Positions 1 to 9,212 of a stretch of DNA of 64,000 bases are shown here, one piece after another (the first letter of the stretch is position 1; each line of letters starts with the position of its first letter). The notes beneath the pieces were generated by a model. The model was not told the origin of the DNA. It saw only the letters and a list, made by a program, of their open reading frames with translations, and searched no databases. The DNA is taken from the NCBI RefSeq assembly GCF_000015865.1, contig NC_009012.1, positions 2,163,081 to 2,227,080 on the forward strand, in the 5' to 3' direction. This stretch comes from Acetivibrio thermocellus ATCC 27405 (lineage in GTDB: Bacteria; Bacillota; Clostridia; Acetivibrionales; Acetivibrionaceae). Both the position numbers and the translations under genes were made by a program.

Positions 1-1011
1 GTACTTAGGGACAGCAATTTCAAAATCCGGGTTGCAACGGACGGAAATACCGCGCTGAAGCTTATATATCAGCAGAAACCGGATCTTATTCTTTTAGACA
101 TTTACATGCCCGAAATGGACGGATTTGAACTTTGCCGGCTTATAAAAAATACACCCGATTTAAAAAATATCCCCGTTATATTTCTCACATCTTTCAGCGA
201 CGAAGAAAGTATAAGAAAAGGTTTTGAGTCGGGAGGGCAGGATTATGTGGTTAAGCCGTTTAACGCTTCGGAACTGCTTTCAAGAGTCAAAACACATTTG
301 ATGCTGAAATGCCAGGCAGAATCTTTGAAAGAAGCCAATAAGGAACTGGACAGTTTCTGTTATACAGTCGCCCATGACCTTAAATCCCCGCTGCTTTCCT
401 TAAATAAACTGGTTGAGCTTTTGGTTTCCGATCATTTAAATCAATTGGACTCGGCCGGAAAAGAACTTGTCTATAATATACGGGAAAAATCCTCGGAAAT
501 AATACATACCGTCGATCGTTTGCTGGAATTTTCTAAAATGTGCGAAATGCAGGTCAATTTTGAAATCATCGATCTCAACGAATTGTTTACCGAGGTCTGC
601 AATGAGCTCAAAAGCCTGGAGCCGCAGCGGGATATACGTATTCATATCCAGCCTCTGCCTAAGGTTTATGGTGACCGTCTTCTGATGAGGCTCTTAATTT
701 CAAACATCCTTTCCAACGCTTTTAAATATACACGCAACAGGCAGACGGCAATTATTGAGATACAATCCTCGGAAGACGGCAATGAATATGTTTTTTTCGT
801 CAAAGACAACGGTGCCGGCTTTGACATGAAGTATTCGTCAAGGCTGTTCGGAGTATTTCAGAGGCTTCACAGCAAAGATGAATTCGAAGGTTCGGGAGTC
901 GGCCTCGCCATATGCCAAAGGATTCTCAAGAGGCATAACGGCAGGGCGTGGATGACAGGTGAAATAGACAAAGGTGCTACTTTCTTCTTCACCCTCCCTA
1001 AATTCGAATGA
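1..1011 (+). CDS. Response regulator/histidine kinase hybrid (5' partial)
   Basis: The frame is open from the first base, so the true start lies outside the window. The visible protein begins inside a receiver domain: the hydrophobic strand LILLD puts the phospho-acceptor Asp at codon 97-99, followed by MPEMDG and the conserved Lys in VVKPF. A short linker leads to a HisKA dimerisation domain (phospho-His in VAHDLKSPL) and an HATPase domain with N box (ISNILSNAFKYT), G1 (KDNGAGF) and G2 (GSGVGLAI). No membrane segment is visible, so it is a soluble kinase that probably takes phosphate through its own receiver or an upstream input. The signal is unknown. It is the only plus-strand gene before hydE and faces away from the minus-strand locus that follows. 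Confidence 0.9.
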   Translation, partial: VLRDSNFKIRVATDGNTALKLIYQQKPDLILLDIYMPEMDGFELCRLIKNTPDLKNIPVIFLTSFSDEESIRKGFESGGQDYVVKPFNASELLSRVKTHLMLKCQAESLKEANKELDSFCYTVAHDLKSPLLSLNKLVELLVSDHLNQLDSAGKELVYNIREKSSEIIHTVDRLLEFSKMCEMQVNFEIIDLNELFTEVCNELKSLEPQRDIRIHIQPLPKVYGDRLLMRLLISNILSNAFKYTRNRQTAIIEIQSSEDGNEYVFFVKDNGAGFDMKYSSRLFGVFQRLHSKDEFEGSGVGLAICQRILKRHNGRAWMTGEIDKGATFFFTLPKFE

Positions 1012-1054
1012 CAGTTTATATTTAGTTTTAATGCGCACCTTTCGGCACGGTTTT

Positions 1055-1352
1055 TCACTGGGTTTCAATAGCCTTCTTGAACTTGTCTGAGCCTCTTTTT
1101 GCAAAATTGGCAATTGTATGAAAAGATTTGTTTAGTTCCTCTAAATCACCCCAATGCTCTCAATTTTCTTTTATATGTTTCCTCACTGCTTTCATCAGCA
1201 ATTCGCGGTTTATTTTGTTAAATAATTCTTTAATATCCATATAATTACATAATCGTATTGCCGGCATCTCTGTCTTACTATATCAACAGCATATCTATTG
1301 CCGTCTTGTTTGGCCTATATCCATAGGAGCTTTCATGGAATAGTGGCTCTCA
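1055..1352 (-). pseudogene. Remnant of a group II intron reverse transcriptase/maturase
   Basis: Reading the minus strand from 1350, three frames give the ordered pieces EPLFHESSYGYRPNKTAID, then VRQRCRQYDYV, then (ATG at 1240) MDIKELFNKINRELLMKAVR. These match, in order, the conserved SYGFRPGRSAHDA and DIKGFFDNIDHELLMKAV blocks of group II intron-encoded reverse transcriptases. Frameshifts and stop codons separate them, and a TGA at 1160-1162 ends the last piece. The following 105 bases (1055-1159) stay open but I do not recognise the peptide. No intron RNA domain V/VI was identified. The gap 1012-1433 otherwise holds nothing I can name. Confidence 0.65.
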
Positions 1353-1433
1353 AAAAATGCTTTGTATTAATGAATATAAATTAATAATATATAGAGAGTC
1401 TCTTTATACATAATTTTGTCCTCAAAACCCATC

Positions 1434-2405
1434 CTACCATTGGAACATTTTATTAAAATCAAATGTTTCTGAATAATTCTCCGAAGGTATAGTTCCTGAT
1501 TCTGGTACAAATTTAGCTCTCATCTCTGATTTGTCCATATAATAAACTATATTCAATATTCCCAAGCTATCGTTTTTTGGATGATCTAGTGAAATTACAA
1601 TATTGATCAATTTTACTTTATTTATATCAGTAATATCTGAAGCTTCCTTTTTAAATGCCCCTTCTGATGGTATTAGCCATTTTGGATTACGCCCTACTTG
1701 AGAATATGTGATATAAGTACCGTCCTTATTAGAAACTCTTATACCTAATCCCCACTCATAACCTTCAGGTTTCTCTGGATATGTGCATTCAATATAATAT
1801 TTTCCGTTTTCCTTTACAAATCTCAGCTGATCTGCTAACTTGAGCAAAAATTCCTTCAATTTTTCAACCTTTATTCTTCCATACTGGTCAACATCGGTAA
1901 CATCATTAAATGCTATTCCGTCATAATATTTTACTGTTCCTCCTGCCGGTTCAGGAGAAGGTGTTACATCACCATTCATATCAATATACACCGTTCTTAT
2001 ATTTGCATTCCACTTTACGGTTGCTCCCAATGCTTCACTCACAAACCTTACTGGAACAAAAGTTCTGGATTCTTTTAATAATGCCACTGTATCCATTTGC
2101 TTCTGTTGTCCGTTTACTTCATAGTTTTTATTCCCTATCTGAAGCACTACTTTTTTTCCGTTTAATGTTATTGTCACTTTTTTTGTATTTCCGTCCCAAC
2201 TTACATTCGCCCCCAGAGCTTCTCCAACAAATCTGATAGGCACCTGTGTTCTTGAATTCTCATCAATAAACGGCTCTGCATCTGGAAAATTTATCTTTGT
2301 TCCATTCACCACTACTCGAATTGGAAGCTCAACTGCTGATGTTGGTAATGATAACAAGCATGTAACTATTAATACTATTGTTAATATTTTTGCGATTCTT
2401 TTCAT
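1434..2405 (-). CDS. Secreted copper-amine-oxidase N-terminal-domain (stalk) protein, copy 1
   Basis: A 323-aa protein with an N-terminal signal peptide (KRIAKILTIVLIVTCLLSL...SAVE). Residues about 28-145 form a Cu_amine_oxidN1 stalk domain: LPIRVVVNGTKI, then two related half-repeats, VPIRFVGEALGANVSWDG and FVPVRFVSEALGATVKW, each followed by a beta strand with KxVxI/VYID. In clostridia such domains are extracellular modules, often on surface proteins; they are not the oxidase itself. The remaining 180 residues are unrecognised. It is the last gene of the second transcription unit, behind a lipoprotein and a giant coiled-coil protein, and is paralogous to the protein at 10771-11580, which has the same domain but a different tail. 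No copper ligands are implied. Confidence 0.8.
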   Translation of the reverse strand: MKRIAKILTIVLIVTCLLSLPTSAVELPIRVVVNGTKINFPDAEPFIDENSRTQVPIRFVGEALGANVSWDGNTKKVTITLNGKKVVLQIGNKNYEVNGQQKQMDTVALLKESRTFVPVRFVSEALGATVKWNANIRTVYIDMNGDVTPSPEPAGGTVKYYDGIAFNDVTDVDQYGRIKVEKLKEFLLKLADQLRFVKENGKYYIECTYPEKPEGYEWGLGIRVSNKDGTYITYSQVGRNPKWLIPSEGAFKKEASDITDINKVKLINIVISLDHPKNDSLGILNIVYYMDKSEMRAKFVPESGTIPSENYSETFDFNKMFQW

Positions 2406-2447
2406 TTCAGCTTTCCCTCCTACATATATGTTACATACACAAAAGCT

Positions 2448-3041
2448 TTATTCTTCTTTTTCTTCTTTTTTAAAGAAATGCTTGATTTCATTTATTTTAT
2501 TGCCATTTTCGTCAATTTCATATATGTATACACCATCTTTAAATATAAATCCAATAACCATCCCTTTACTTTCCTGATTTACACAATAAACAACTTCATT
2601 TGTGTCTATTTCTTTTAAATCAGTCATATAATCATCTATTACTACACAATCTACGCCTAGGCTTCCTGTTATAGATGCACTACTATTTTTCATATAACTT
2701 CTTGTTCTATTCATAACATATAACCTTTTACCTCCGGTATAAGGATTAACAATATCCTCTTTGTATATATCATGTAATGTAACCGCAATTCCTGCATAAT
2801 CACCAGTTTCAGTAAATTTCCTTAAATAAGCAGCCTCTATAACATAATCCAAAAATTTTTCCGCATTAGTTTTTTCTTTTCCATTTTTTATCTCCTGTGT
2901 ACTTTGTATTGGTTTTTCATTTGACGGTGTATTAGAAGGTTGATTATCCCCTTTTCCATTGTCACCACAAGCTGTTAATAAGACCGTAACACATATTACC
3001 ATTGCTACTAATATTGAACGCACTCTAACCATTTTCAACAT
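2448..3041 (-). CDS. Putative lipoprotein, copy 1
   Basis: A 197-aa protein with a lipoprotein signal peptide: basic start, hydrophobic stretch and lipobox LLTAC at about residue 25, then a Ser/Asn/Gly-rich linker. The mature domain has no family I recognise. It is clearly paralogous to the 197-aa lipoprotein at 11632-12225: both keep NAEKFLDYVI/NAEKFLEYVI, DYAG, NPYTGGK, DCVVIDDYMT and NEIKHFFKK, while the linkers differ. It lies between the giant coiled-coil gene (43 bp upstream) and the stalk-domain gene (42 bp downstream), an order repeated at the second locus, so the three products probably work together at the cell surface. The function is unknown. Confidence 0.75.
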   Translation of the reverse strand: MLKMVRVRSILVAMVICVTVLLTACGDNGKGDNQPSNTPSNEKPIQSTQEIKNGKEKTNAEKFLDYVIEAAYLRKFTETGDYAGIAVTLHDIYKEDIVNPYTGGKRLYVMNRTRSYMKNSSASITGSLGVDCVVIDDYMTDLKEIDTNEVVYCVNQESKGMVIGFIFKDGVYIYEIDENGNKINEIKHFFKKEEKEE

Positions 3042-3084
3042 CCCTTCCCTTTTTAAATTATCTTTTAATTATAACTTTCATATG

Positions 3085-6000
3085 TCAATATCCCTTATAT
3101 AGGATAACATCAAACTTTATTCTTTTTCCATCTTCAGTCCTGAATTCCTTCGGAATAAAAGGTTTTGTTGCAAACAAATATTTTATCGAAACTGAAGATT
3201 CAATACGCATATAGGTACTACACTCCGACATTTTAAAAGTTTTATCTCTTGAAATAGTCCGCATATTTACCTGTATCAAATCAGCTATCCTTCTCATCTT
3301 CACCTCTTTTTCTGTAAAAAGTAAAAATAATCTTAGATAATCAGCATATTTCATCGATAGAAAAGACCCTTTGAGGTTTGTTTTCATTACCTCTGAATCA
3401 TTTGTATTTCCTATAGAATCAATAAATTTATTTACTTCTTCTTTTCCTTTCTCAGCAACTTTTTGAAATGTTTCTTTAAACTTATTAACCAAATTTTCTC
3501 TATAATTCTCAATTCCTGCTTTTATATTATTCTTTACTTTCTTTTTAGCTTCCTGAATAGTATTAAAAATCATACTGTTCACTTTTTTACTTGTCTCTTC
3601 CACACTATAACCAAACAACTCTTTCCCTTCTGCGAGCATTGCAGTTAACTCAGCTATAGCTTCTTTAAGATTTTTATTCTTGTATACTTCAAGAAAGTCT
3701 GTATAATCAATTCCTTGAATAGTAACAGGCACATAATCACCTATAGTACTATTTTCTACAGATTTCATCTGTTCGAGAAGTAAAGTTTGAATTTTACTGC
3801 TAATTTCACTCATTATATCTCCTACTTCTCCTTCAACTTTTACATTTAAACTTGCTTCTAAATCATTAAAAATATTTTCTGCAGAATATTTACCTTCCTT
3901 AAAAGGATTTTCAATGCTAGCAAAAGCCTTATCTACCAGTAAATCTATCTTAGAGTCAATATAATCTGATATGGCAATTCCAGCTTTTTCTAAAAATTCC
4001 TCTGCTTTATTCTCTGTATAGTCAATAACAAGCTCTGCAGCATTTTTTGCCTTATTTTTAGCTTCATAAATAATTTCATTTGTAATTGTTGTCGAAAGTC
4101 CTTTTATATCCGTTATCCATGTATTTCTCGTTTTAAATATTGGTATACTCTCCCCCTTTAACAACAAATATACATCAAACAAAGACTCAGCCATTGCCCA
4201 AGCCATCATAATTAATGTGTGCACTATCGGTACACCTACACCACCGGTCCACCCAGCCACAACGGTAGCAACCTCTAATGCAGTATTAAACTTATATGGA
4301 TCCGTATATATAGCTATAACATTCAACGCAAACCTAACAAGAGTAATCTGTGCCTTTACTGCATTTATATTCTCCTTTTCACTCTCAAATCCCCCTAAAA
4401 TATACTCTACATCCGCATGGTTCGCGTCAAAGAAAACCGGCCTGTTTTTCATCAAATTTCCTCTTAAATCCAGGTCTTTCTCCAAATCCGTGGTGTAATT
4501 CGCAAAGCTTCCCATTATGTACTCATTTATATATATTTCATCTCTCAAATTATAGATACCGTCCATAAATATTTCTGATATACCCAAAAGAAAATCCAAT
4601 CCGCTCTTTGAAAACTCCGTATTATCCTTCGAGAACGATGTCTTACTCAAATCCACCGCGCCAAGCTCTTTTCCGGTTGAAGTTCCTCCACTCTTCCCTC
4701 CTGAAGCTATAATACCAAGTATATTCTTTACATGTTCCATATCATTTTTTATTTCTTCCAGTTCCGTCCGTTTATACCCATTTTTCGACGGTACATCCTC
4801 CGGCATCGTCTTCTTGTTTTCCTTTACCGGATTTTCATCCTCGGGTCCGCCTTTTTTCGTAAAATCACTTATGGAATCCCTCGGATCCTTTTCCCCTTCC
4901 TTGGGTTTGTCAGAAATTATACCCTTGTCTGCATAATAATCAATAGGATCACCATTGACTTTACCTTTATACTCTGCTATTTTCGCCTTCACCGTCTCAA
5001 TATTAAGCCTTGCACGCACTTCATCTATATCCGGAATTGCATCCCCAAAATCACTCAAACCAAGTTCTTTCATTCTTGCATTTTCTATACAATTCTTTAT
5101 ATCATTCAGCAGAGCAAGGTTGTGATTAAGCTCGGCAATCTTGGGAGTCAAATCCTCTGCCGATATCCTTTCTTTCTTGCTTCCGAGGTCAAGCCTTGTG
5201 GAATTTGAAAATTCATTCGTTTCTCCTTCCAGCTTCTCATTTATTTGGTCAATCTTTGCCACAGTCTCTACCGACTTTTTCATTACAGTCTCAAGTGCAT
5301 TCCTTGCTTCCTCTACAGCTTTTATGGTTTTGTCAATATAACCTATTAATCTATCGTTAACGTTCTTTATAAGTGTCTTCTTATCCTCCAATTCTTTTTT
5401 ATTTGCTTTTATTTTTTCTTTCAACTCGTCTATTTCTTCTTCAATCTCATCCTTCGAATCCTCAAGATCCTTAATCAAACTTTCAATCTCTTTTATCCTG
5501 TTTTCCTCGTTTGATACATCCACTTCACCGGACTCATCATCTTCAGCCTCTTTTTTCTTTTCCTCTATCTGCTTCTTGAGGTCTTTGATTTCATCCTTGT
5601 ATTCATTTATTTCCTTCCTAATTTCATCCAACTTTTCTTCCTTATCTTTTATCTCTTCCTCCATGTCCTTTATCGCTTTTTCCAACTTAACTTTTTGCAA
5701 TATATATTGCGCAGCCAAATCCAACTGATTTGGTATATTTGCATCTGTGGCAAATTTATTGACCGTCACCATATTATCTGAGGCTTTAACCTCATTTTCC
5801 TTAATCTCCGTTAAATTCTTGTCAACATCAAGCTTCTCCTTTAAAATATCAGCCTGCTTCTTAAAATCCTTCAAAGCAAGAAATTTATCCATAAGTCCTT
5901 CAGACAATTCCTTCGGACCTCTGTATTTCATATATTCCAGTATCTGCGCTCTCAGAACCTCCGGCTCCGACAGGTTATATATTGGTTGAACTTTAAGATT

Positions 6001-6381
6001 TTCAATTTTATAATCATACAAATCCAAAGATTTTTCCTCTTTTTTCTTGTCCACTCCCAAAAACTTCTTTATATTTTTAACGGTTTCCGATTCATTTATG
6101 GTATCAAGAGTTGATTCCGCTTTTGTTTTGTGTTCTTTAATACCTTCAACCATCAAATTCCTTTCAAGATAATATATTATTTCTCCCATCAACAAGTCGG
6201 GATCATCACTGGACAGAGCCATAAGGCCATATAGCTCTTTCAACAAATAATTATAATTGGCAAGAGCTGACTTTGCCGATATATCCAGGGCACTTTCGAT
6301 TTGTGTCTGTGCCGCCTTTATTCTCGTTCCTTCAACCAATATAGCGGGGATGGCAATCGTTATCAACAAAACAACACACAA
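3085..6381 (-). CDS. Giant TadG/DUF5702-like coiled-coil surface protein, copy 1 (start damaged)
   Basis: About 1098 aa. The N-terminus is one membrane helix (CVVLLITIAIPAILVEG) followed by TRIKAAQTQIESALDISAKSAL, the pattern of TadE/TadG-like and DUF5702 pseudopilin-type proteins. Residues about 225-350 are highly charged coiled coil (repeated EEIKDKEEK, DEIEEEIDELKEKI). A second hydrophobic patch (VGVPIVHTLIMMAWAMAESLFDVYLLL) lies near residue 740. The paralogue at 12262-15570 starts at an ATG giving MSIFLCVVLL. Here the T run after that ATG (ATG at 6390-6392) has six T instead of seven, so the ATG is out of frame and the first in-frame start is a TTG at 6379-6381. The gene may be translated weakly from TTG, be frameshifted, or contain a sequencing error. 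Confidence 0.75.
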   Translation of the reverse strand: MCVVLLITIAIPAILVEGTRIKAAQTQIESALDISAKSALANYNYLLKELYGLMALSSDDPDLLMGEIIYYLERNLMVEGIKEHKTKAESTLDTINESETVKNIKKFLGVDKKKEEKSLDLYDYKIENLKVQPIYNLSEPEVLRAQILEYMKYRGPKELSEGLMDKFLALKDFKKQADILKEKLDVDKNLTEIKENEVKASDNMVTVNKFATDANIPNQLDLAAQYILQKVKLEKAIKDMEEEIKDKEEKLDEIRKEINEYKDEIKDLKKQIEEKKKEAEDDESGEVDVSNEENRIKEIESLIKDLEDSKDEIEEEIDELKEKIKANKKELEDKKTLIKNVNDRLIGYIDKTIKAVEEARNALETVMKKSVETVAKIDQINEKLEGETNEFSNSTRLDLGSKKERISAEDLTPKIAELNHNLALLNDIKNCIENARMKELGLSDFGDAIPDIDEVRARLNIETVKAKIAEYKGKVNGDPIDYYADKGIISDKPKEGEKDPRDSISDFTKKGGPEDENPVKENKKTMPEDVPSKNGYKRTELEEIKNDMEHVKNILGIIASGGKSGGTSTGKELGAVDLSKTSFSKDNTEFSKSGLDFLLGISEIFMDGIYNLRDEIYINEYIMGSFANYTTDLEKDLDLRGNLMKNRPVFFDANHADVEYILGGFESEKENINAVKAQITLVRFALNVIAIYTDPYKFNTALEVATVVAGWTGGVGVPIVHTLIMMAWAMAESLFDVYLLLKGESIPIFKTRNTWITDIKGLSTTITNEIIYEAKNKAKNAAELVIDYTENKAEEFLEKAGIAISDYIDSKIDLLVDKAFASIENPFKEGKYSAENIFNDLEASLNVKVEGEVGDIMSEISSKIQTLLLEQMKSVENSTIGDYVPVTIQGIDYTDFLEVYKNKNLKEAIAELTAMLAEGKELFGYSVEETSKKVNSMIFNTIQEAKKKVKNNIKAGIENYRENLVNKFKETFQKVAEKGKEEVNKFIDSIGNTNDSEVMKTNLKGSFLSMKYADYLRLFLLFTEKEVKMRRIADLIQVNMRTISRDKTFKMSECSTYMRIESSVSIKYLFATKPFIPKEFRTEDGKRIKFDVILYKGY

Positions 6382-6419
6382 AAAATTGACATTTAACCTT
6401 TTGTTTTCTTAAAAAACCT

Positions 6420-6469
6420 CACTACGATTTTATCCCCCCATTCCCTTAAAAACTTCGTAGTGTTTTTTT
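6420..6469 (-). promoter_or_regulatory. Leader hairpin with T-run upstream of giant gene copy 1
   Basis: CACTACGA (6420-6427) and TCGTAGTG (6455-6462) form a perfect 8-bp inverted repeat around a loop containing a run of six G/C. Read on the minus strand the hairpin is followed by AGGTTTTTT and then the start region, so it could act as an attenuator in the 5' leader. On the plus strand it is followed by seven T, so it could also be a bidirectional terminator. An almost identical copy precedes the paralogue at 15598-15647. Confidence 0.55.
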
Positions 6470-6516
6470 ATACATTCAGTTACAAATTTCACCTGCAAAC
6501 AAATTTAGCAATAAAC

Positions 6517-6545
6517 ATTATAGTACAAAATAACAAATATGCCAA
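6517..6545 (-). promoter_or_regulatory. Sigma-A-type promoter for giant gene copy 1
   Basis: On the minus strand TTGGCA (6540-6545), a 17-bp spacer and a perfect TATAAT (6517-6522) lie about 135 bp upstream of the gene start. The same pair with the same spacing is conserved at 15695-15723 before the paralogue. Homology between the two upstream regions ends about ten bases beyond this -35 box. Confidence 0.75.
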
Positions 6546-6620
6546 TATGGTTTTTGTAAAACTATTAAAAGGCTCTCCTTAAATTTATTTGTTTCTTTTT
6601 AAATGACTTTTTAATAATAA

Positions 6621-6669
6621 AAAATAAAAAACCTCTCAACACAAAAGTTATCTTTTAGTCATTGAGAGG
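6621..6669 (-). terminator. Rho-independent terminator after the TadE-like gene
   Basis: The minus strand reads CCTCTCAA, loop, TTGAGAGG, then TTTTTTATTTTTTATT. The stem arms are 6662-6669 and 6632-6639. It closes the transcription unit that ends with the TadE-like gene at 6720. Confidence 0.8.
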
Positions 6670-6719
6670 TCTTAGAATCATTTTTATTCATACAATAGAC
6701 ATAAAAATTTCTACAATTT

Positions 6720-7934
6720 TTACTTTTCTTCTTCGCTGCTGTCACTTACATTACTTTGTCTTCCATATCCTTCTTTATAAATCACCTCTATCGAAGGTGT
6801 CCCGGAAGCCGCTTCACTTTTCAGTTCTTCCAACATTGCCTTGATTTCGTCTGTCAATGTCCCTTCCGGTATCACTATAATAAATGTCCTTGAAGTAATT
6901 TCAGCGACATCTTTAGTTTTCGAACTAAATTTATTAATACTGCTCTTTAAAGAGCTCTTTGCTTTTTTAATATCTTTATACGTTTCGCAATCCAAATTGA
7001 TACTCCTGACTTCATATATATGCCCGGAATTCGGATATTTGTCCGGATACTTTTCAAGTTCTTTCTCGGTAATCACTTTACCGTACTCAAAAGGCGCTTT
7101 ATCCCATAAAGATTCTTCTTTTGGTTCCTCTTTTACCGGTGCCGATTTATCTCCGTCCATCCATCCTCTGACAGTTGCCCGTTGCTCGATGCTGATTTCA
7201 GGAAGAATGTTTATAGGCAACGAAGTCTTTATCTTATATTTTACTCTTATATCTATGCTCTTATTGTCGGTAAATATCCGGTTGTTAAAGCTAAAAGCAT
7301 CTAACGGGTCTTTTCCTTCCTTTACTACAATATAAGCTCCCGGTCCACCCTTGCTGTTGAATATTCTCTCGTCAATGTATTTTCTCATAAAGAGCTTAAT
7401 TAACGGCTCTGACAATTCAGATTTGATTTTTTCATATCCTGCACTGAAAAACAAAGAAGCAACACTGATGAACTCTTTTCTGGGATTCTCCTTTACTTCA
7501 CCAATGACTTTCTGGACGGTCCCCACTGAAATTTTACCTTCTTCATACAACTCCTTTAACTTGTCTATTTGTGTTGTATCACCTGCCGCCAGTCCTTTAA
7601 ACGATTCCAGACTCTGCTGTGAAATATCTCCCAAGGCATCAAAAGCTTCCAGAATCTCTTTTGTATGCTCTGATGCAGTCGTTCCATATTCATCCGTTGT
7701 TTCCGTAATAGCATCATTCACCTTCTGGAGGCCGGAAATTGAATAAAGATAGCTGTAGGTTGCAACTTCATTGGCAGCGCCGTTTATTGCATATTGCACA
7801 TTATTATGTATATACACAACCTTCATGAAAAAGGCTATGGATAAAAACACACACATAAACAGCGGCAATGAAATTGCAGCCTCTACAGTTAACGACCCAT
7901 CTTTCTTTTTAAGCAGTTCTTTTAAAATATTCAT
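6720..7934 (-). CDS. TadE-like pseudopilin protein
   Basis: A 404-aa protein with the class III pseudopilin start LLKKKDGSLTVEAAISLPLF: basic residues, Gly as the probable prepilin-peptidase site, Glu at +5, and a hydrophobic helix. This is the hallmark of TadE/TadF proteins of tight-adherence (Flp-type) secretion systems. The rest is a mixed extracellular region with no enzyme motif. A good ribosome binding site (AAGGTG, seven bases from ATG) supports the start. It is the last gene of the unit beginning at 15570 and lies downstream of the split 900-codon gene. The secretion ATPase and inner-membrane Tad proteins that it would need are not in the window. At 404 aa it is much longer than typical TadE proteins (about 150-200 aa). 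Confidence 0.8.
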   Translation of the reverse strand: MNILKELLKKKDGSLTVEAAISLPLFMCVFLSIAFFMKVVYIHNNVQYAINGAANEVATYSYLYSISGLQKVNDAITETTDEYGTTASEHTKEILEAFDALGDISQQSLESFKGLAAGDTTQIDKLKELYEEGKISVGTVQKVIGEVKENPRKEFISVASLFFSAGYEKIKSELSEPLIKLFMRKYIDERIFNSKGGPGAYIVVKEGKDPLDAFSFNNRIFTDNKSIDIRVKYKIKTSLPINILPEISIEQRATVRGWMDGDKSAPVKEEPKEESLWDKAPFEYGKVITEKELEKYPDKYPNSGHIYEVRSINLDCETYKDIKKAKSSLKSSINKFSSKTKDVAEITSRTFIIVIPEGTLTDEIKAMLEELKSEAASGTPSIEVIYKEGYGRQSNVSDSSEEEK

Positions 7935-8010
7935 ACTTTCACCTTGCTATTGTTATTTATATAGGCTTGTCCAATACGCCATATTGCTGTTCTCAGGCTC
8001 CTGGCAACAA

Positions 8011-9201
8011 TCAGCTTATGTCATCATATATCGAGCCTTTTACTGTGATCTTTATATTATCTAAAATTACACCCTTCAATGTATCATTTATTGAACTATA
8101 GTCAACACCGGACATTTTACCCAAGTTTATGTTGTCCAGCCAAACTCTGATATAGTATTCACCGTCAGGCATCTTGGGATGAGTGTAAAATTTATTATTA
8201 TCTCCGTTTACTACAATTTCAACCTTTGTTGTTTCGGTTATTTCATATACCTTCTGATTTCCGGCAACATATTCTCGATATTTATATTTCGTATAACTGT
8301 CCAGACTTCCGGACAACGAATAACCTTCCATAGACATTTTCCAAAAGTCATGGCTTTTGTTTTCATTTTCATTTTCGTAGGGTTTATCAGAATAGTAAGG
8401 TATTTCATTTGCTATATTTTTATATTCTGTAGTCTTTACACTTATCAGTTCCTTGCCGCCAATACCTTTGTTGTTTTTTGCAGTCAATATTCCCGGAGTT
8501 TTGTATGATCCATTTGCAATGTTCACAGCCTGGTTGCTGCCATTAATATATATCAAGTTTGATTCATATCTAAAGGAGTTAATTAATGCATTTACCAGCT
8601 CCTCATGCTCTTTTGTCTTACCCTGGCCGGTCTTGTAGTTAACGGTTGTAACTTCAAAAGTATATTTACCCGCCGGATTAAAGTAGTAGCCCGATTTTAT
8701 TGGATAATCATAACTTATGAGATTTTTATCTGTTGCAAATACTACTTTGTTATAAAATGCCTGGCCTCGTTTTCCTTGGCGTGCCGCTTCCCGGTCTTGT
8801 TCGTACTCCTGTTTTATTGAGCTGGTTACATTCCAGTCAATGTCCGCACTACACTGCTGGACAAATTCCCTTTGATATCTGCCGGGCACTGCTTCCCATG
8901 TCTTTGGATTACCGGCTGCATCCAAGTGGAACATATATCGTATTACATCGAATTTGATGGGACTGTTTGTCCATAGTATTTTCGCTTTAAAGTCTTTGTC
9001 ATAATTATTGCCTATTTTATTTTCATACTCTTTTTTCTTCAAATCCTTTTTGCCGTTGTAGACATATGTATTTATTTCTATTGGAGCATTACCACTTCGG
9101 CTGCTGCTTACATTTCCTATTTCGTTCTTATAACCCGAACAACCTTCGGCCTCACAATCTTCATGTATATTGCATTTAATCCTATATCTATATTTTTTTA
9201 T
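8011..9201 (-). pseudogene. 3' part of a split secreted-protein gene
   Basis: This frame is open from 9201 (a stop lies at 9202-9204) and has no ATG near its 5' end; the first usable start is a TTG at 9040-9042 (343 aa). Removing one copy of the 14-bp tandem duplication at 9185-9212 fuses it in frame to the 509-aa protein upstream, giving one 900-aa reading frame. The junction would then read SVSKKYRYRIKCNIHEDC. The region just after the junction has four Cys in about 20 residues (CNIHEDCEAEGC), which may form disulfides outside the cell. The rest looks like a beta-rich extracellular domain (GSYKTPGILTA, YKYREYVAGNQKVYEI). I recognise no family. Confidence 0.7.
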
Positions 9202-9212
9202 CTATATTTTTT
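9185..9212. repeat. Perfect 14-bp tandem duplication
   Basis: TATCTATATTTTTT occurs twice with no gap (9185-9198 and 9199-9212). The extra 14 bases (two beyond a multiple of three) place a stop codon at the end of the 509-aa frame and separate it from the 343-aa frame. Confidence 0.95.

Noticed and set aside
1160-1240. Separate 26-aa gene MDIKELF...
   Set aside because: It has no ribosome binding site and matches one block of the decayed reverse transcriptase.
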